Of a stretch of 64,000 bases of DNA, positions 19,447-27,708 are shown in pieces; positions within the stretch are counted from its first letter, which is position 1, and each line of letters starts with the position of its first letter. Position numbers and translations under genes: made by a program. The DNA is from Pseudomonadales bacterium (GTDB lineage Bacteria; Pseudomonadota; Gammaproteobacteria; Pseudomonadales; Azotimanducaceae). Under the pieces are notes generated by a model. The model had not been told where the DNA came from, did not search any database, and worked only from the letters and a program-made list of their open reading frames with translations. The stretch is taken from the NCBI GenBank assembly GCA_017642855.1, contig JAEPOO010000002.1, forward strand, positions 931,345 through 995,344, given 5' to 3'.

Positions 19447-20378
19447 GGCGTTGCTTCCGCAGGTTGCCATCGGAAAAGGCGACGACCAGTCTTTGCCAAT
19501 ATGACGTCGGTTAACAGGCCGATCAGGCCAATCAACATGATGGCCGCGAAAACATTATCGAAGTTCTTGTACCTTGCCTGCTGAGTAATAAACCAGGTGA
19601 TACCTGAGCTCGTGCCAATCAACTCGGCGACGATCAGGTAGGTCCATGCCCAACCCAGAAGTATTCGGCTGTCGCGATACAGGTTGGGTAAGACGCCTGG
19701 AACAACAACGCGTAACAGTAATGAGCGACCCTCAGCGCCGAGTGTTTTGGCAGCTTCTATCAGCATCGGGTCCAGAAGCCGCGTCGTGTTCGCAACGATC
19801 AATACCTGCTGAAAGAAAGTACCAATGAAAATGATGGCGATCTTGGGGGCATCGTGGATGCCGAGTATCGCAACCGCGAGTGCACCAAATGCGGGTGCGG
19901 GAAAATATCGAAAGAACTCGACAAACGGCTCTATCAGCAGAGACATGGGTCGGTAGGTGCCACAAAGCACGCCGAGCGGAATACCGATCAATGACGAGAG
20001 AGTAAATCCCCAGAAAATCACCGTGATGCTGTGCCACAGGCTCTCATGCAGCCATTTTTCGCTTCGTCGCTTTGGCTCTGTAGTGAATGCCGTATACATA
20101 GCGGTCGCTACCTTGTGAGGTGCGGGCAGGTACACAGGGTTGACGCGTTCCCCAGCGGGCGCGATCAGTCCATCATCCGTTGTTTTTTCGGTTTCCGCTG
20201 AAAATTGCTCGCGCGTGACCTCCATTCCGGCTCGAAACCAGGATACGTCGCCCGGGTCTGTAATCACGACATTGGGATGCCAGACAAACGGCACGTAGCT
20301 GATGATTGACCAGATCAGCAATGGCAGCAGGAATGAACCTGCGATCAATAACCGCTCCCTGGGTAAACGTTCGATCAT
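19443..20378 (-). CDS. ABC transporter permease, NitT/TauT type
   Basis: 311 residues. One N-terminal helix is followed by an unusually long periplasmic segment (about residues 30-115) and then five or so helices of the binding-protein-dependent permease fold. The EAA loop reads EAAKTLGAEGRSLLLRVVVPGVLP. The extended N-terminal segment distinguishes it from SsuC/TauC and, as far as I recall, is seen in permeases next to urea-carboxylase genes. The start overlaps the binding-protein stop by 1 nt. Confidence 0.9.
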   Translation of the reverse strand: MIERLPRERLLIAGSFLLPLLIWSIISYVPFVWHPNVVITDPGDVSWFRAGMEVTREQFSAETEKTTDDGLIAPAGERVNPVYLPAPHKVATAMYTAFTTEPKRRSEKWLHESLWHSITVIFWGFTLSSLIGIPLGVLCGTYRPMSLLIEPFVEFFRYFPAPAFGALAVAILGIHDAPKIAIIFIGTFFQQVLIVANTTRLLDPMLIEAAKTLGAEGRSLLLRVVVPGVLPNLYRDSRILLGWAWTYLIVAELIGTSSGITWFITQQARYKNFDNVFAAIMLIGLIGLLTDVILAKTGRRLFRWQPAEATP

Positions 20379-21343
20379 CAGTCGGACAGAGTCAGACTGG
20401 GATCGATGTATCGATCAATGTTTTGCGGCTCTGCATAGGCGCCGTATTTAACATTGAAGTCGTCGGAGATTTGCGTTGAGCTGTAGACCGACTTGAATCC
20501 CTCTGCATCTTTTAGCAGCGCTGCGGCTTCGTCTCGGGTCAGGATTTTTGTACCCGCCATAAAGGGAAGGTACTCTTCTGCAGTTAAACCAACGCGGGCA
20601 GCCATGATGGCGGTAGCTTCAGCCTGGGTTTCGGGCTGCATCAGGAAGTCGACCACCTGATACCAGACGTCGATAACTTTCATCCAATCAGGCTTTCGAG
20701 TGGCCAGACTTGCAGGTGATACCGTCAGCATGTCATAGATAAGCCCAGGTTCATCAGCTGATGTATAAATCGCGGTGGAACCGGGCAGGGCGTTCAAGGC
20801 AAGCGAGGAATTAGGCTGCCAGGCGACGATAGCGTCCACGTCCCCAGAAGCGAGGACCTGCGGGGTTTCATTCGTCGGCACGTTCATTAGCTCGACATCA
20901 GATTCGTCGAGACCCACTGATTCGAGTGCATTCAAAAGCAGCAGATGACTGACAAAGCCGATCTCGACACCAATGGTCTTGCCTTTAAGTTCAGACACTG
21001 AACTAATACCGGATCGCGCAACAATCATGTCATTGCCGTTGCTGTAGTCGTTGAGAATGATCATCACGCCAGCAGCGCCAGCGGCGCCGGTCACCAGCGT
21101 GTCTCCATTAGTCATACTAACGGCATCCAACTGGCCCGCTGCAAAGGCATCCATCGAGGCAACATAGTCGAACCACTCGAATTCGACGTCCACACCGGCT
21201 TCTTCGAACCATCCTTTTTCGATTGCGATTTCCCAGGCTACCCATCCTGGCCAGTCGCTGTAACCAATCTTCAGAGGTTCGGCAGCGGCGCTCAGAGAAA
21301 TACTCAGCAGGAGTGTGGTGAGGAATGGGCGTAACAACTTCAT
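20378..21343 (-). CDS. Periplasmic solute-binding protein of urea-carboxylase-region ABC importer
   Basis: 321 residues, with signal peptide cleaved near SAAAEP and an NMT1/SsuA-like two-lobed fold. The opening [22 protein letters not shown], the [14 protein letters not shown] segment and [14 protein letters not shown] match what I know of the TIGR03427-type binding proteins found near urea carboxylase. AGGAG lies six bases before the ATG. It captures the substrate for the permease and ATPase that follow without gaps. Guanidine is a better guess than urea because such importers accompany carboxyguanidine deiminase genes. Confidence 0.88.
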   Translation of the reverse strand: MKLLRPFLTTLLLSISLSAAAEPLKIGYSDWPGWVAWEIAIEKGWFEEAGVDVEFEWFDYVASMDAFAAGQLDAVSMTNGDTLVTGAAGAAGVMIILNDYSNGNDMIVARSGISSVSELKGKTIGVEIGFVSHLLLLNALESVGLDESDVELMNVPTNETPQVLASGDVDAIVAWQPNSSLALNALPGSTAIYTSADEPGLIYDMLTVSPASLATRKPDWMKVIDVWYQVVDFLMQPETQAEATAIMAARVGLTAEEYLPFMAGTKILTRDEAAALLKDAEGFKSVYSSTQISDDFNVKYGAYAEPQNIDRYIDPSLTLSD

Positions 21344-21360
21344 GGGAGTACTCCTATCGA

Positions 21361-22329
21361 TTACCTAAGAAATGGGCGCTGGTATTGGCGCGGGGTGTAA
21401 CTAGGCCAGCCGTAATCACGTGCGCCCCTGCCCACGCCGTTCATGACGATAAAGTCTTCGTGGATGCGAATGTCTTCTCGTCCATTGATCAGATGAACGA
21501 TCTGATAGCCATCCGTGATGAGTTCCGGTGGCATCTGTAAGGCATGCTCACGCGGCCGATAATTGCTGCGCAGGCGATAGTCGATTCCCGGCGTGTCACT
21601 CATTTCTATTCGACCGCCCATAATCCATTTCACCGGATGCTCGGCCGCGAAAGTATTGAGCCTGGAGAGACTGTCCTTGTAAGCCTCGAAATTCCTGATC
21701 ACCAGGCGTCCCGGATAAAACGAATTACCGGTGAAAAGAAAGTGATTGAATGGGTCGTAAAGCGAAATGGCGGCATCATCGATGCCCGGTGTGTTGATCA
21801 CGGCAAGTGAGCGTTGACCCAGGTCCAAAGCGTTATTCTGCAGCCAGGTCCGGCGGGTATCAGTATCGGGTGACAGCAACTGTGTATTTGCCCTGTTGTC
21901 GAATTGCGTTAAACCGCTGACCTGGGAGGCTTCGCTGCCTAAAGGAAGTACCAACAGTTCGATGTCTGCGACCCGGTTGGCGACTTTCCAACGCTGAATC
22001 AGTGCATCGATTTGTGAACGCAATGGAAAATAGTCGGCGTTCTCTGTAGCGCCCGTATCCAGCAGTACCGCGCGTTCCTCGCCAAACAGGAGGTACATGA
22101 AAGGCGCTTCCCAGTGCACAGCTGGGTTCTGCCGCAGGATGTAGGTATGTGCGTTGTACTGATGTACCTGAATACGCACGTCCTGATTATGTTTCGCTGA
22201 AATACTGCCGTGAATCCAGGCAAACCTCATGTTGCCCGGCGCGGCACCCTCAGTGTCAAAGTCAGGCGCGCCCAATGAGTTGCTCGCGCAGGCGAGCAGC
22301 AGTGTCATGATCGAAAGTCTCTTTAGCAT
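21361..22329 (-). CDS. Metallo-beta-lactamase-fold lipoprotein lacking all metal ligands
   Basis: 322 residues, clearly a paralogue of the next gene upstream in the operon: shared blocks include [19 protein letters not shown] and the GxSFYPGRL/GDMFYRGRL block. Against that paralogue, the zinc ligands have all changed: HxHxDH (143-148) becomes GSEASQ (131-136), His202 becomes Ile183, Asp221 becomes Asn202 and His259 becomes Arg240. It cannot be a conventional zinc hydrolase. An N-terminal lipobox (LLAC, Cys14) suggests membrane anchoring. A role as a binding or partner subunit is inferred. It starts 5 nt after the paralogue's stop and is followed by the binding-protein gene. Confidence 0.88.
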   Translation of the reverse strand: MLKRLSIMTLLLACASNSLGAPDFDTEGAAPGNMRFAWIHGSISAKHNQDVRIQVHQYNAHTYILRQNPAVHWEAPFMYLLFGEERAVLLDTGATENADYFPLRSQIDALIQRWKVANRVADIELLVLPLGSEASQVSGLTQFDNRANTQLLSPDTDTRRTWLQNNALDLGQRSLAVINTPGIDDAAISLYDPFNHFLFTGNSFYPGRLVIRNFEAYKDSLSRLNTFAAEHPVKWIMGGRIEMSDTPGIDYRLRSNYRPREHALQMPPELITDGYQIVHLINGREDIRIHEDFIVMNGVGRGARDYGWPSYTPRQYQRPFLR

Positions 22330-22334
22330 ATTCG

Positions 22335-23312
22335 TCAGGGGTCTGTGGTGTATGCCCAGGGTATCTCGTTATAGATCAGGAAATGATCGTAGGTGTAGAT
22401 GCCTGGCTTTGTGATCTCGTTAGTCGCTTGAACGGCTTCGTCGAGCATCTGCAGGGTCATTTCCATGGGTGGCTCGTTGGGTTGCCAGGTGGAGCCGATG
22501 GGGTAATCAACGCCCGCGATGCGGGTCATTTCTATGTGATTGTTCACCAGATGTGCAACTGGAAAATCATCGGCGAGCGCTCGCAGCCTCAGAATGGAAA
22601 GCTTCCAGGCTTCCCAGTCATCAAGGTAGAGGCGGCCGCGATAAAACATGTCTCCGGTATAAAGGAGATCGGTCCAGGTGTCGTACAAGGCGATTTCCGA
22701 ACTCTGGTGACCAGGGGTACCCGTGACGATAAATTCCCGACCGCCCAGATCGTAGGTTAGTCTTTGCTCAGGGTAATTTGAGAAACCCCAGTACGCCAAG
22801 ACCTCCTCGTGCGTCAGGCCAACCAGTATGGTTTCGGGGCGATCAACAAACTGGTTCCACGCTGCGTAGTGATCGCCGTGCAGATGACTGTTTGCAACAA
22901 TCAGCGTAACGGACTGTCCGTGTTCCGCTTCCCAGTCCGCAATGATTTCGTCAACCACTTCTCTAAGAGGGAACAGGGCAGGAGAAGAAGTCGATCCCTG
23001 ATCGATGAGCAGCGCCCGTTCGTTGCCAAACAACAAGTACATGAAAGCACCTTCATAGTTGATGGCCTTGTTTTCTCGCAAAATGAATGTGTGTGCATTG
23101 TAGGCATGCACCTGTACGGCAGGATCATCATTGTCCATGGCGGACTCGGAACCATGAATCCAGGATTCCGGGAACCTGCCTGCAGCGGTCTCGCTGGCGT
23201 CGAATATGAGCGCCCGTGTGCTAACAGAGAGTGCTTTGTCGAAGGCAAGCAGTGAGGTTGCTACGATCGCTGTGCCGATCAACGGTGTGAGTTTGCTATG
23301 CCATCTGAGCAT
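22335..23312 (-). CDS. Metallo-beta-lactamase-fold hydrolase, exported
   Basis: 325 residues from the ATG at 23312, which overlaps the HupE/UreJ-like stop by 1 nt. An N-terminal hydrophobic segment (about residues 8-25) suggests export or anchoring. Complete MBL ligand set: His143, His145, Asp147 and His148 (SHLHGDHYA), His202 (TGTPGHQ), Asp221 (YTGDMFY) and His259 (NNHIEM). The loop around TPGHQSSEIALYD is typical of the broad hydrolase branch rather than of antibiotic-resistance enzymes. The substrate is unknown; its place in the nitrogen operon suggests hydrolysis of an amide, ester or ring in an imported compound. Confidence 0.9.
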   Translation of the reverse strand: MLRWHSKLTPLIGTAIVATSLLAFDKALSVSTRALIFDASETAAGRFPESWIHGSESAMDNDDPAVQVHAYNAHTFILRENKAINYEGAFMYLLFGNERALLIDQGSTSSPALFPLREVVDEIIADWEAEHGQSVTLIVANSHLHGDHYAAWNQFVDRPETILVGLTHEEVLAYWGFSNYPEQRLTYDLGGREFIVTGTPGHQSSEIALYDTWTDLLYTGDMFYRGRLYLDDWEAWKLSILRLRALADDFPVAHLVNNHIEMTRIAGVDYPIGSTWQPNEPPMEMTLQMLDEAVQATNEITKPGIYTYDHFLIYNEIPWAYTTDP

Positions 23313-24448
23313 CAAAATGCCGCCCTTTTAATGAACCAGTAGAGGCCTGTACCAGCGATCGCCACAGTTGCAGGCTGGGCGATGCTGGCTTGATACCATC
23401 CCTGCTTGCGCCACCAGCCGACCAGCATGAAAGCGAGCAACAGGACTGTCAGTTGTCCGAGTTCGACGCCGATATTGAACAGCGCCAGTGCGTTGATAAA
23501 TCCTTCCTTCGGCAGACCAATATCGCTGAGCACCGCGGCGAAACCCATGCCATGAAGCAGGCCGAATACGGTAATGACCGCCAGGCGCCAACGGGCCAGG
23601 TGAGTCGAGTAGAGGTTGTCCAGAGCAATGTAGACGATGGACAGGGCGATTAGAGGTTCAACAATGTTCGTTGGAACTGCTATCCACTTCAGCGTCGATA
23701 GCGCCAGCGTTACAGAGTGTGCAATGGTAAAGCAGGTGACCTGAAGCAAGAGAACTCGCCAGCCGCCGGCGAGAAAAAACAGTCCAAGAACAAATAACAT
23801 ATGATCCAGTCCCAGCGGCAGGATGTGCTGGAATCCGATGGCAACCCAAATTGCTTGAGGTGCAAGGCCTGCCCATTTGCTGACCAGCTGATCGACCGGA
23901 CCCAGTGTGCCTTGATCAGGCGCAAAGTCCGCGACTCGGGTTTCGTCGGTGATGACGCGCGACATTGGCAGTGGTTGCCCTGCCAGATCGAGGCGAACCA
24001 AGCAGGGCCATGGAACGGTTAGCGTCGGGTTCAGTGAAACTCTGACATTCGGTGATGGTTTCTGTACCTGAAAATCGTACCTGATGGTGGTCATTTGCGG
24101 TATTAACGGATTGGTAACCGCAGATAGTGAATCAGCCTGTAGTGACACCGAGTGTCTCTCCAAAAAGATTGGAGACTCGCCGACAGTGACCTGAAGTGCC
24201 TGTTCAAGCTTAGCGAGCGCGTAACGAATCTGTGGATGTGCCTCTGAATTCAGCTGATTCGCCGCATCCCAATAGGCTTCCGGTGATATGAGAGACTGAC
24301 CCAGGTCGATGTTGAGGGTCAATGAACCTTGTGCAGATGAATCAATCTTGACATCGATATGGGTCATGTTGAGCATGTGACCCATTGCGCCGGACGTCAC
24401 CGATAGGGTGATGATTAGTACGACGATGTGGGCATATCTCAACAGCAA
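23312..24448 (-). CDS. HupE/UreJ_2-family membrane protein
   Basis: 378 residues: signal peptide, periplasmic domain (~25-190), then about six membrane helices carrying the HupE/UreJ signatures, GFQHILPLGLDHMLFVLGLF and FTIAHSVTLALS, plus LLHGMGFA. HupE and UreJ relatives with His/Asp in these helices are thought to take up nickel for hydrogenase or urease. Here the neighbours encode a biotin-dependent, nickel-free route, so a different cargo or a different metal-dependent partner should be considered. It lies third in the - strand operon, 21 nt after the small membrane protein. Confidence 0.88.
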   Translation of the reverse strand: MLLRYAHIVVLIITLSVTSGAMGHMLNMTHIDVKIDSSAQGSLTLNIDLGQSLISPEAYWDAANQLNSEAHPQIRYALAKLEQALQVTVGESPIFLERHSVSLQADSLSAVTNPLIPQMTTIRYDFQVQKPSPNVRVSLNPTLTVPWPCLVRLDLAGQPLPMSRVITDETRVADFAPDQGTLGPVDQLVSKWAGLAPQAIWVAIGFQHILPLGLDHMLFVLGLFFLAGGWRVLLLQVTCFTIAHSVTLALSTLKWIAVPTNIVEPLIALSIVYIALDNLYSTHLARWRLAVITVFGLLHGMGFAAVLSDIGLPKEGFINALALFNIGVELGQLTVLLLAFMLVGWWRKQGWYQASIAQPATVAIAGTGLYWFIKRAAF

Positions 24449-24469
24449 GAGCAGACTTCTCAGTTTTGA

Positions 24470-24703
24470 CTAGTTAATCAAATCGATCTCTTCGAGAAAG
24501 ATGACGAAAGCGGTCATGGCCCAGCTGACCCACATGGTGTGATAGGCCAGCCTGTCCCATTTCTTAAGGGGTTGTTTGCTGACCTCTTCATCCTCTTCAC
24601 CCATAGGACCTTCAACCAGATCCGGGTTTCTAATGCCCAAGAAGGCGGTCACGGCGAACGCAAGCAGTCCCACGGCAAAGAAAATGAGCTTAAGGTCCTC
24701 CAT
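24470..24703 (-). CDS. Small two-helix membrane protein
   Basis: 77 residues from the ATG at 24703, which has GGGAGA upstream; a TTG at 24718 would add five residues. Two hydrophobic helices (about residues 6-24 and 54-72) flank an acidic/charged loop (GEEDEEVSKQPLKKWDR). No family recognised. It sits 18 nt after the hydroxylase stop and 21 nt before the HupE/UreJ-like gene, so it is part of the operon and could be an accessory subunit of the membrane hydroxylase. Confidence 0.75.
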   Translation of the reverse strand: MEDLKLIFFAVGLLAFAVTAFLGIRNPDLVEGPMGEEDEEVSKQPLKKWDRLAYHTMWVSWAMTAFVIFLEEIDLIN

Positions 24704-24721
24704 GGTTGCGTCTCCCAACCA

Positions 24722-25672
24722 CTAGAGATTGATTAATCGTTTTGTTGGGTAGAACGCAAGCAGCAGCTGCTCCTTGATCGATAGTGGCACAGCTTTACCT
24801 GCACCGATCTGCCCAACCTCGTTATCACCGCAATAGGTTCCGAAGATCCGATCCCAGAGAATGATTTGGCAACCATAGTTCGAATCTGCCTGCGCTCTGT
24901 CATGCGCGTGATGGCAATGATGCTGTTGTGCAGTTGCAAAAATCCAGTCGTAAACAGGCATGGAAATCAGCGGGAGGTTAGAGTGATTCAGTTTGCCGTT
25001 CCACATGCCAAATGCGGCGGCGACTGCAATGACGTCGTCGCTTGCGCCCAGAAGTGCCAGAAAAATGGGTGTGCTGATACCCAGAGCCAGATATTCGAGC
25101 GGGTGGGTTCTGTCACCACGCAGACAACCCATCTTCGTGATGTGATGATGAGTTGCGTGCATCCGCCAGAAAAACACTGACTCGTGCTGTACCCGATGCA
25201 GCCAGTAGTAAGGGAAACTCGCACAGATACGCAGAAGAATGGCGCCAGCGACCAACCCCCATGCAGATTCTGGCGCGATGGTGATGTCGAATGAGCTGCG
25301 ATCCCGCAGAGCCCTGAATCCTTCGGAGACGGGTGTGCGGTAAGCGTCACTGATGATGGGCCCCCACAGAAGCGCAGCAAAGGCGAGCCAGAAGCCGTCT
25401 TCATAGAGTTCATGAGGCTTTAACAGCCAGTCTTTACGTTTTGTCCAGATACGTTCGGCCAGCAGCAGCAGTGGCACCGGTAGCAGAATCATGATCACGG
25501 CATACAGTTTGTGGTTCATCCACTCGTCAGAAATCATGGTGGCGACCAGAAAGGCAGAACCCAAAACGAGGATGGGCTGGGCGACGGTCCAGAGAATCCG
25601 TTTTAAGGTTAAGACGTCGTTGACCGGCTTCTCGTCTTTGGACAAGCCGATGTCTGCGGTGCTTTCGCTCAT
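24722..25672 (-). CDS. Membrane fatty-acid-hydroxylase/sterol-desaturase superfamily protein (copy 1)
   Basis: 316 residues with four or more membrane helices and the histidine clusters of non-haem di-iron hydroxylases: HRVQHE (159-163), MHATHHH (172-177), NH (229-230) and HHCHH (251-255). Known members hydroxylate or desaturate membrane-associated carbon chains using O2. It is the first gene of the eight-gene nitrogen operon and has its own sigma-54 promoter match 52 bp upstream. A second copy lies at 27709. Why a hydroxylase is co-regulated with guanidine/urea catabolism is not explained by known pathways; oxidative N-dealkylation of an alkylated substrate is one possibility. Confidence 0.88.
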   Translation of the reverse strand: MSESTADIGLSKDEKPVNDVLTLKRILWTVAQPILVLGSAFLVATMISDEWMNHKLYAVIMILLPVPLLLLAERIWTKRKDWLLKPHELYEDGFWLAFAALLWGPIISDAYRTPVSEGFRALRDRSSFDITIAPESAWGLVAGAILLRICASFPYYWLHRVQHESVFFWRMHATHHHITKMGCLRGDRTHPLEYLALGISTPIFLALLGASDDVIAVAAAFGMWNGKLNHSNLPLISMPVYDWIFATAQQHHCHHAHDRAQADSNYGCQIILWDRIFGTYCGDNEVGQIGAGKAVPLSIKEQLLLAFYPTKRLINL

Positions 25673-25723
25673 TGTAGTGGCCCTCTGTCGGTTTGTTTTT
25701 TCAACGAATTCGAAGTACTGGAA

Positions 25724-25738
25724 GCAAGAAAGAGGCCA
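25724..25738 (-). promoter_or_regulatory. Sigma-54 (-24/-12) promoter of the hydroxylase-importer operon
   Basis: On the - strand it reads TGGCCTCTTTCTTGC, matching TGG-N8-TTGC with the invariant GG and GC at correct spacing. Expected transcript start is near 25712, 40 bp before the ATG at 25672. Confidence 0.72.
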
Positions 25739-25954
25739 ACCTTGGTCCGGTGATCAGCACCTATCAGGGGTTTCGAACATCTTGGAAAACGCAAGAAAGA
25801 TCAGGAAGTTAAGGATGGTCGCGAGTTTGTGATCAGTTTCGGTGCGCGCAGACTGGAGTCCGCGGCGCCCCCTTTAGGGGCGTCGAGCGCTCACTCGGTG
25901 CACAGAATGGCTGCCAAAGTTGCCCGAAGCCCCGATAGATGCGTGGATCTTCAG

Positions 25955-25969
25955 TGGCACAAGTCTTGC
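25955..25969 (+). promoter_or_regulatory. Sigma-54 (-24/-12) promoter of the 26013 operon
   Basis: TGGCACAAGTCTTGC is a full match to the consensus TGGCAC-N5-TTGC and is followed by T. Expected transcript start near 25981, 32 bp before the ATG at 26013. Its position rules out the longer open frame that begins at 25920. Confidence 0.85.
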
Positions 25970-26012
25970 TTCAATTGGGGTCCGCAACATTAAGAAATTG
26001 TTAGGTGGGGAG

Positions 26013-26525
26013 ATGGGATCAGAGAATCCGGAACCAGAGTTTCAAAGGTTTCTAGGCTTCCTGGTGTCCGAATGGATGACAGCAGGAATTGTATTACTCG
26101 TTCTTGTCGCGCTGGGAACCGGTTTTCTTGTCGACAGGGAGCGTGATGATTTGGTTAAAACAGCTGAGAAGGGTCTTGCCCAGATCAAGAATCAACTCGA
26201 TACCGCAGCTCAGGCTGGCCGCCTTCTTGTCTGTGATAACTCTCTTGTACCAATGGAAGTACAGGACAGCGAATACATTTCCTTTTCGATCAAAATCTTA
26301 CCGACCAACCAGGGGAACCCGGAAGCGGGTTACGGCGCTGCAGTTGTGATAGAAAGTGAACGCGAGCGCGACGGGAATGACAGGTTCGTTATCGCAAAAA
26401 GACTTTATGCATCTCTTAACGAAGATGAAGAGTATCGTTTGATGGCAAGGAGGAACGATAAAGATGATGTTGCGTTTTCCGTTCTCTTTTCGGAGCGTGC
26501 GGTCTGTAAAGCGACTAATGTTTAG
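26013..26525 (+). CDS. Membrane-anchored protein of unknown function
   Basis: 170 residues from the ATG at 26013, chosen because GGTGGGGAG directly precedes it and the sigma-54 promoter lies just upstream. One membrane helix (about residues 18-38, WMTAGIVLLVLVALGTGFLV) is followed by a charged helix and a beta-rich domain with two cysteines. I do not recognise the family. It is followed 12 nt later by a lipoprotein gene in the same operon. The promoter type places it in the nitrogen regulon with the importer and carboxylase genes. Confidence 0.75.
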   Translation: MGSENPEPEFQRFLGFLVSEWMTAGIVLLVLVALGTGFLVDRERDDLVKTAEKGLAQIKNQLDTAAQAGRLLVCDNSLVPMEVQDSEYISFSIKILPTNQGNPEAGYGAAVVIESERERDGNDRFVIAKRLYASLNEDEEYRLMARRNDKDDVAFSVLFSERAVCKATNV

Positions 26526-26537
26526 GAGTGATGAAGT

Positions 26538-27701
26538 ATGAAACCACGACAGTCTCTAATTTTTTCTGCGCTGCTTGCGCTATTGGCAAGTTGTTCCGGC
26601 GACGCACCGAAGCCGACGCCTCCTGCCGGGGCGCCCATGGGAGAGGTTGTGGGAGAGGTCTCTGAAGTCCAGGTCGCATTGGAAGAGCAAGAGGAAATTA
26701 ACACAACACTCATCCCGAGTGGTTTTCATGCGCCGACGTTGATTGAAACCCCTGAATTCAAGCTGGTACCACTTGGACCCGAACTGGTGGACATTGACTA
26801 CGAAGCCTACATGTCGTCGATTGAACACCTGCAGGAGACCTTCACGCGCAGCACGAGCTGGCCCCATGAAGGGATTACCGATGAAGACGCGATGCTCGAT
26901 ATGGAAACCGAGCAGGCGAGATTCGAAAATCGTGAGTCGTTTGCTTATGCGGTGCTCACCCCCGATGGTTCTCGGGAGCGAGGCTGTGTCTATGTCTTGC
27001 CCAGCAGTGTCGAGGGTTACGACGCCAGGGTGAGCATGTGGGTAACCAAGGCTGAGTTTGACGCCGGCTTTAACGAAGAACTTTATGAGTGGACCACAAG
27101 TTGGATAGCGTCGGACTGGCCTTTTGAAAAGGTTGTTTATCCGGGTCGTGGCACTGACTGGGATACCTGGGATGGGATGGTCGCCGAACAGAAGGCAAAA
27201 GACGCGGCCTTAACGTCGGCGAATACGAAAACCGCTGAGGGCTTCATCGACGCTTTCTATTCTTTTGATCCGGAAAAACTCAGACCTTTCCTCACCAACG
27301 CGGATGAAACGGCAGAGCGTATTTTCTATTACCAGGGCTGGGCCGAAGGTGGAAATTACATTGTGCTTGAGCGAGGTGCGTGTGAAGCAGAATCTCCTAC
27401 CCAATTTGACTGCCCCATTACCGTCCAGGATGACCCCGTGGTGGCGCTGAAAACGGGTTTCAATGTGACCGATACCTTCCACATCAAGTTCGAAGGCAAC
27501 GAGATTGCGTCCGTTAAAACCAGTTCAAATGATCAGCCGATTTACTACGAGGCGCGAAAGTGGGTGGAAGACAATATGCCTGACGTGATGTCTGGTCCTT
27601 GTCATGAAGGAGGCAATACGCCAGGAGATTGCGCTCGAGCCATGACGGAAGGCTACAAGAAATTCTTTGCGGCCACCCGCGAGGGGACCGCGTCCGAATA
27701 A
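26538..27701 (+). CDS. Lipoprotein of unknown function
   Basis: 387 residues with a lipoprotein signal peptide (LLASC, Cys19) and a proline-rich linker (KPTPPAGAPMG). The remainder is an acidic, Trp-rich soluble domain in two parts, roughly 60-220 (including YAVLTPDGSRERGCVYVLPS) and 240-385. In pattern the first part resembles an acetyltransferase-like fold, but I would not assign it. AGGAG lies upstream of the ATG. It shares the sigma-54 promoter at 25955 and ends 7 nt before the convergent second hydroxylase gene. Confidence 0.75.
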   Translation: MKPRQSLIFSALLALLASCSGDAPKPTPPAGAPMGEVVGEVSEVQVALEEQEEINTTLIPSGFHAPTLIETPEFKLVPLGPELVDIDYEAYMSSIEHLQETFTRSTSWPHEGITDEDAMLDMETEQARFENRESFAYAVLTPDGSRERGCVYVLPSSVEGYDARVSMWVTKAEFDAGFNEELYEWTTSWIASDWPFEKVVYPGRGTDWDTWDGMVAEQKAKDAALTSANTKTAEGFIDAFYSFDPEKLRPFLTNADETAERIFYYQGWAEGGNYIVLERGACEAESPTQFDCPITVQDDPVVALKTGFNVTDTFHIKFEGNEIASVKTSSNDQPIYYEARKWVEDNMPDVMSGPCHEGGNTPGDCARAMTEGYKKFFAATREGTASE

Positions 27702-27708
27702 AAAGGGT

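Larger units (their letters stand above)
25673..26012. other. Divergent control region between the importer operon and the 26013 operon
   Basis: 340 bases with two outward-facing sigma-54 promoter matches (25724-25738 on -, 25955-25969 on +). Between them lie a stem of CGCCCC/GGGGCG (25866-25871 and 25877-25882) and a GCGC-N7-GTGC sequence (25887-25901), one base from the NtrC core pattern GCAC-N7-GTGC. The space between the promoters (about 215 bp) is suitable for shared upstream activator sites. No gene seen; an open frame to 25992 lacks a convincing start. Confidence 0.6.

Noticed and set aside
23312..24448. Evidence for urease or hydrogenase
   Set aside because: Only a HupE/UreJ-like membrane protein is present; no urease subunit, hydrogenase subunit or maturation gene is in the window.
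25754..25992. Open frame without start in the divergent control region
   Set aside because: No start or ribosome site, no recognisable protein, and it overlaps the sigma-54 promoter at 25955.
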